Source: Theocolax elegans (lineage: Eukaryota; Arthropoda; Insecta; Hymenoptera; Cerocephalidae). Taken from it: a DNA stretch of 64,000 nt. The notes beneath the pieces were generated by a model. The model searched no databases. It saw only the letters and a list, made by a program, of their open reading frames with translations, and was not told the origin of the DNA. Position 1 is the first letter of the stretch. Each line of letters starts with the position of its first letter. Below are positions 59,120 through 64,000 of the stretch, piece by piece. The translations under genes and the position numbers were made by a program. The stretch is from contig CM047425.1 of assembly GCA_026168455.1 (NCBI GenBank), forward strand, positions 42,428,711-42,492,710, written 5' to 3'.

Positions 59120-59130
59120 GTTATTCTTTG

Positions 59131-59920
59131 AAACAATAGCTTATCAACAAAATTTGATTTAATATCCCAATAAACCACTTTTCGGCAAAAAAGTAATCTT
59201 AAAGAACTCACGAATGTCCGCCATAAAAGCGTTTTAGAAGCTATCAAAAAGTGTTCAAAAAGACATATTTTTGAGAGTTAAGTTGTATTATTCCATTTGC
59301 TAGTAAATAGTTATCAAAAAGCATTCTTTTATAATATTGAAAGTATTAAAAAAGATATCAATATCTATTATTTTATTGTGTTGAAAAAGCTCACAAATGT
59401 AAATAAATCTATAAGCTCCAAAAGACATTGTAAAAGAATTACAAAAGATATCTTATAGAGATGCAATTCTTTTTTGTTTGCAAAACAACTTATCTCTTAA
59501 TATTCCTTTACAGTATAATAAGTGTACAAAAAGACTTTTTTAATTAGTTTTATAAATGCTTGTTTATTATCTGCTGAGAAAAATAAGTCGATACAAACTA
59601 TAAAAATCATTGCAAAGAATGCAAAAAGATATTTGTTTAAAAAGATTAGTAATAGAAAACATCTTTTGCGGATAAAAAAGAAATCGCAAAGTCTTTTTTT
59701 CAAAATTATTTAAATGTTTAAAAGATACAATTTAATAACGCTTCCCTATAATCACAACCCAAAAAAAGAATTGAAAAAGAGTTCTTTAATGTTGAACTTT
59801 CGCCGGACAATCTGTACCGTATACATACTACAACGCTGATTGGTCAATTCGTTCGGCATATCCGAACACAGCACAATTCAGCATAGCACTTATGTACAGT
59901 GCAGCACTGACTGCGAGATC
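59131..59920. other. AT-rich sequence, no gene recognised
   Basis: A-rich strand with many AAAAGA motifs. Small ORFs at 59497-59713 are on opposite strands of the same low-complexity sequence. Confidence 0.45.
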
Positions 59921-59998
59921 GAGAGAGAGAGAGAGAGAGTGAGAGTGAGAGAGGGTCAGGGAGAGAGGGAGAAGGGAAGAAAAGGAGGGAAAGAATAG
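59921..59998. repeat. (GA)n microsatellite and purine tract
   Basis: A GA run of about 20 bases followed by GAGAGT/GGGA-type purines. Confidence 0.85.
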
Positions 59999-60034
59999 AG
60001 AAGAGAACCTGTTGGAGAAATCGCTATCTTAACG

Positions 60035-60172
60035 TATATAAAAGAATTAGCAGCCGAAAATATGCAATTATTTGGTAAGTTAATAAACGTTATTGTAATA
60101 TTTTGTGCATATCGGCTTTAATAAATAAATAAAAAATAAGATTAAAATGGATTATGTTTCTGCAGATTGAAG
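60035..60172 (+). promoter_or_regulatory. Candidate TATA promoter with small spliced leader
   Basis: TATATAAAAG at 60035-60044 follows a GA-rich tract. About 20 bases on, ATGCAATTATTTG ends at a good donor (G|GTAAGT, intron from 60075), and TTTCTGCAG ends at 60165, giving a 91-base intron. The joined frame closes after a few codons, so any product is probably non-coding or a leader. No expression evidence is available. Confidence 0.3.
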
Positions 60173-60180
60173 TTCTCATC

Positions 60181-60320
60181 ATTCCGTGTATAAAAGGTGC
60201 ATTGTTCGTCGTTCACGATGCTTGTACAGTAAACGGTGAAGAAGATTCAAATCCGTATATATAAAATTCATTCTTCGTTGTTCACGTTGTTTACAATAAA
60301 AGTTGAAGGGAATTCAAAGG
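60181..60320 (+). repeat. Two-copy 70-bp direct repeat
   Basis: 60181-60250 and 60251-60320 align along their length (CCGTGTATAAAA / CCGTATATATAAAA, TTCGTCGTTCACG / TTCGTTGTTCACG, GAAGATTCAA / GGGAATTCAA) with about 75 percent identity by eye. Each copy holds a TATA-like string. Confidence 0.65.
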
Positions 60321-60983
60321 TAAAAAATAATTGTTATAATACACACACATATATATATATATATATATTAATAATTAACAATCAAATAAGGTTAAAAAAT
60401 AAGGTTAACGATTTAATATTAAAATTTATAATGCGTTTTGAGATAATAAGAAAGACGTGCATTTTGAATAGTTTACAATTGTTTATGTAGTTATTAAAAA
60501 TGACTTAATGTTATGCTTAAACGTAATTCCTTTAAAGAAAATATTAAAGCAAGTTTTTTGAGATACCCGTGCTGTTAATATGACTAAGTTGCATATACTT
60601 ACTTGACCAGAAGTCATACTTTGCCCACAAAAAAAGATTGGACAATTTATATCGCACAGTATTTCTATAAATGACATCTTCAGTGTTACTTGGTAATTTT
60701 TGGTTTAAATGTTTATACTAAGATCTGGACAATTAACAAGTTTTAAATGTTTGTTTCATGCTAAGCTATTCTTTCTTTGTATTTCTATAGATATAGTAAA
60801 ACAACTCTACTTATAGGAAAAAAAACTATACAATGGATACAAAAGAGTTAACAAATTGGAAAGATTTGTAATGAGCAGTATTATTTACAGAAAATGTTCT
60901 TTTTTATCCATAGTACATGTATGTCACAGGTACTTATTTTGAAACTTTATAATTGTCCACATTTTTTTATAAATATTAGCTAA
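60321..60983. other. AT-rich sequence with an (AT)n run
   Basis: (AT)n at 60347-60368. No gene recognised. Confidence 0.45.
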
Positions 60984-61965
60984 AACAGAGTGATTTGTAC
61001 AGTGAATATTATTTGAAAAGTGGTTAATTATGTATAAAATGTGTCTGTGAAAATATAAAATAGTAGAATAATTTATTAGTGCTTGTGTATTTTTTTAATT
61101 TATAAATGAATGATCAGTGGTCATGGCAAGAATATTGATAAATCGGCGTGTACTAAACCAACAGCAAGAATAGCCAAATGCTCTACTTATTTACCTGCGA
61201 TACTTACTACAAGGAATGTTAATCTTGATCCGAAGTTCATGTAGATTAGATTTCAAGCAAACACGATTTTTAAAGTTTCCAGCATTCCCTTCGACTTATG
61301 TAACTCTGGATCAGTCAATTAGTATGAAGTTGATCCTAAATTCAAATTCAAACAATTTACACTTCTGCGGCACTTCTTGCATGAGATATTAATTTTTTAT
61401 TTATTGGATATCAATGTAAATATAATAAATTTGGATGGTTCTAGTAGAAAGTGATAGTCAACAGTTTTTAGAAAGAACTAAATTAATACTGATCCAGAGT
61501 GACATGTGTCAAAGGAGACGCTGGAGACTTTAACAATAGTATATATTTGCTGTTTCAGTTTTTGAGATCTCATGGACTAATTGCCACCGCTATGCAAAAA
61601 TGCTCAGAATCCAATACATGAGCTACAATTCAAGATTAACATTCCTTAAGTATCACAGGTTAACGAGTGCAGCATTTGACTATGCTAGCTATGTAGTACA
61701 CGACAGCTTATCAATATTCTTGCCATCGCCAATATTCTTTCATTTTAAATTTACAAAATACACAAGCACTAATACGTTATTGTTGTCACTTAATTTTTTA
61801 GTTTATATCACTTTTTACATTTCATTTTATATTTTCACAGAAAATTTTTACAATTGATTTCGTATTCTCACAAATACCTTTTACAATTTATTATATATAT
61901 TTTCACAGACACCTTTTATAAATAAGTTTTCATTTTTCAAACAATATTCACTGCACGAGTCACTT
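60984..61965. repeat. Foldback element of about 980 bp
   Basis: Arms of more than 400 bp face each other. Outer landmarks are GTACAGTGAATATT / AATATTCACTGCAC and GTGTCTGTGAAAATAT / its complement. Middle landmarks are GGCAAGAATATTGATAA and its complement (about 61124 and 61707). Inner landmarks are CTCTGGATCAGT / ACTGATCCAGAG (about 61310 and 61490). No transposase is present. Confidence 0.75.
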
Positions 61966-62265
61966 GAAATACTCAAAAATGACTTAAAAAATGTTATTTA
62001 AAATTTAAATATAAATAGCAGACGTCAAAGCTTACAACAAGGTATATAGCTGAGCTGAGGTTAGATTTTTTCCTTGCTATAAGCACCAGGCTATCTTGAC
62101 TTGACCCGCAGTCTATATAGGCTTCTAAGTCTATATCAATGCTCACCAAATGCAGGCATACATAAATTTAAGTTAAAAAAAAAGATTAAAGGCATGTTAT
62201 AGTTATACTTACCACTCAATTATAGTCTTTTCGCTCATTGATTTAAGCAGAAACAAACAGCGAGT
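61966..62265. other. Unassigned sequence
   Basis: No gene or repeat recognised. Confidence 0.4.
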
Positions 62266-63090
62266 TTAAAGTAGATATTTTAATGGATGTGGGTATAAAG
62301 AGAAACTGGGTTGTTCGTCTAAAAATAACAGTAGGTCTTTAATCTTACATCGATACTTAATAATATCATGTAAATATACAAATAGAATTATAATGCTAAC
62401 CTTTGTCAATTTAAGTGGTGATGAAAGATCATAAAGAACTGTAATACTTGGATGAACAATCACATTTTCTTTGCACTCACAGTTATTAAATTAAAATATC
62501 TACTTCAAACTCTTCCCATAATGCAGGAATTCAAACAATTCAATTCACTGGTTTTTTTATGTCTAAATAACGAAGAGGTTTAATAGAATCCTTTGCACTA
62601 TATTCTAACACTGTAGTTTAATAATCATAGGCACTTAATCTTTCTCGATAACTTCAAAATGAAGAAAAATTGATACTTGACAGCAGCCTAACATATAACA
62701 TAATTTTCCTTTTATTAATAATTGGTTGAATCATTACATCCGATGCATCAAAATACTTGAATGTTGGTATCGTTTCACTTTTCATTGAAAACATTATATT
62801 CAACCATTCCATACAATACATCCAAATCCTTTGTTGTTGGCATTGAATTAGTTTTCATTGGATTATTTATAAATAGCAGCAAAAATAAAAATCTTCAATT
62901 AACTCTGTGTATCCATTAAAACAACAATCTGTGTCTAAAGATATAGTAGTTATAGATGACATTGTATTCATTTCAACATGTAAACCTAGTTCCGCTAAAT
63001 AATACAAAGAAATGTTTTTTCATTAACCAATATTAACCAATCTTGCCCAGTAAGATCAAGTAGTTTTGAAATAGTTAGCTGCGCCAGAAA
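62266..63090 (-). pseudogene. Decayed coding region on the minus strand, unidentified
   Basis: Read on the minus strand, protein-like segments follow each other with stops and frame changes: LTISKLLDLTGQDWLILVNE, then AELGLHVEMNTM and LDTDCCFNGYTELIEDFYF, later PALWEEFEVDILI and NCECKENVIVHPSITVLYDL, ending in DEQPSFSLYPHPLKYLL. The composition is that of an ordinary folded protein and unlike the transposon proteins here. A possible 45-base intron (AAAG|GTTAGC to ATTAAG) splits the last piece. I do not recognise the gene. It may be a host pseudogene or a diverged multi-exon gene. Confidence 0.35.
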
Positions 63091-64000
63091 TGTAAATGCG
63101 TTAACTGACAGGTATAATGCAATAAGAGAAATATTAATTTATTTTCATGTGGCAGTAAAACCCTAACACTGTTCTGTATATTATAGTTATACTGAATGGA
63201 GTTTAAGAAAGAAATAAATAAATTCAGCAATAAATAAATAAAAAATGCATTACCTCAGTAGCTGTAATGATTGACTGTATGTATATTATTTTTTCAATAT
63301 AAATATAATATACTTTAAACATCTTTTGCAATCCATGACGTCTTCAATTGTTTGCCTGAAAATAAAAGAAAGAAATCACAAAGAAATTATTCTTATAAAT
63401 AAAGTAATTTAATATATAAACATTAAATCAATAAGTAACATATAGTTATGCACAATGTATTGATTTAATATTAAAGAAAAAAGTCTACTTATCTAACAAT
63501 CTATGTAGAGCTGTTGAAGTTTAAATAAATTTTACAATTCGTTTACGCGATAAAAGAAATGCTTGGTGCGATATCAAACTTATTTTGACAGCTAATTACC
63601 AATGTTTACTTCCGTGTTATTTCGACGGAAAGATTACGAACCTCCTATTCCGTAATGGTCAATTCCGGCGATACAATAATGTTCACCTGTTACAGCATAA
63701 AATATAAAATGTATGTAGATCTACCATCTCTCAAGATAATGTGAACGCGGTTCAGGGTAGTTCGACAGCGGAACGAAAGTAACCGAATTATTTAATGTCG
63801 AGTGTACACACCAATCTGAGGTTAAATTGACTGTTTTATTTGCACCATAAAAAAGACGGAAATAAATTTAAATTCAGGGTAAGTGTTGGTGTTACGGTGC
63901 GTTTATCTCAAATACCACGAATCGTGAACATTACTTATTATAACTAATTAACATTTATAGAAATTTTTTTGCTGTTATGCATAATGACATTTAATTATAA
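63091..64000. other. Unassigned sequence
   Basis: A possible minus-strand exon (63256-63355) is bounded by TTTTCAG and GTAATG but has only a short ORF. Otherwise nothing recognised. Confidence 0.35.

Overview
This window is AT-rich eukaryotic DNA from a transposon-dense region, most likely from an insect. The mix of Ty3/gypsy, Polinton/Maverick, Helitron, Kolobok-like and Chapaev-like elements with tRNA-derived SINEs would fit an ant or another hymenopteran, but that placement is inference. I found no intact host gene. Almost every recognisable coding region belongs to a mobile element, and nearly all of them carry stops or frameshifts.

Layout. 1-3.5 kb: foldback repeats, one with a TA-flanked MITE nested in it. 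3.6-6.9 kb: a decayed cut-and-paste transposon of Chapaev/CMC type. Its ends start with CACAGTG, it has a 4-bp target duplication, and it has split a tRNA-derived SINE. 7-11.2 kb: AT-rich foldback repeats, including an 838-bp near-palindrome that carries two facing tRNA-like sequences. 11.4-13.6 kb: a 3'-truncated gypsy element. 13.6-14.5 kb: a LINE ORF1 fragment on the minus strand.

About 14.7-45.4 kb is the remains of a Polinton/Maverick: protein-primed DNA polymerase B, an exonuclease-like ORF, a repeat protein, an OB-like small protein, an integrase with a chromodomain, a GPPG-containing protein and a conserved C-terminal protein. Two elements sit inside it. One is a 19.7-kb tandem gypsy array (LTR-internal-LTR-internal-LTR, 15894-35588) flanked by a single AAGT duplication. 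The other is a 2996-bp TTAA-flanked Kolobok-like transposon (35909-38904) within the polymerase gene. The Polinton tail, together with a LINE 3' end and part of a foldback MITE, is then tandemly duplicated as a 2.91-kb unit (43399-46309 and 46310-49219).

49.5-64 kb: simple repeats, a dispersed repeat that is the inverted twin of one at 10.1 kb, a gypsy integrase fragment split by a MITE, a Helitron Rep/helicase remnant, a 114-bp tandem repeat running into a long inverted repeat, a tRNA-Thr-like SINE with an 11-bp target duplication, another 1-kb foldback, and a decayed unidentified coding region on the minus strand.

The most notable points are the tandem gypsy array with a single target duplication; its intact third ORF, which carries zinc knuckles downstream of integrase although the gag lacks them; the RAG-heptamer-like ends of the 3.6-6.9 kb transposon; and the tRNA-like cassettes inside a foldback element.
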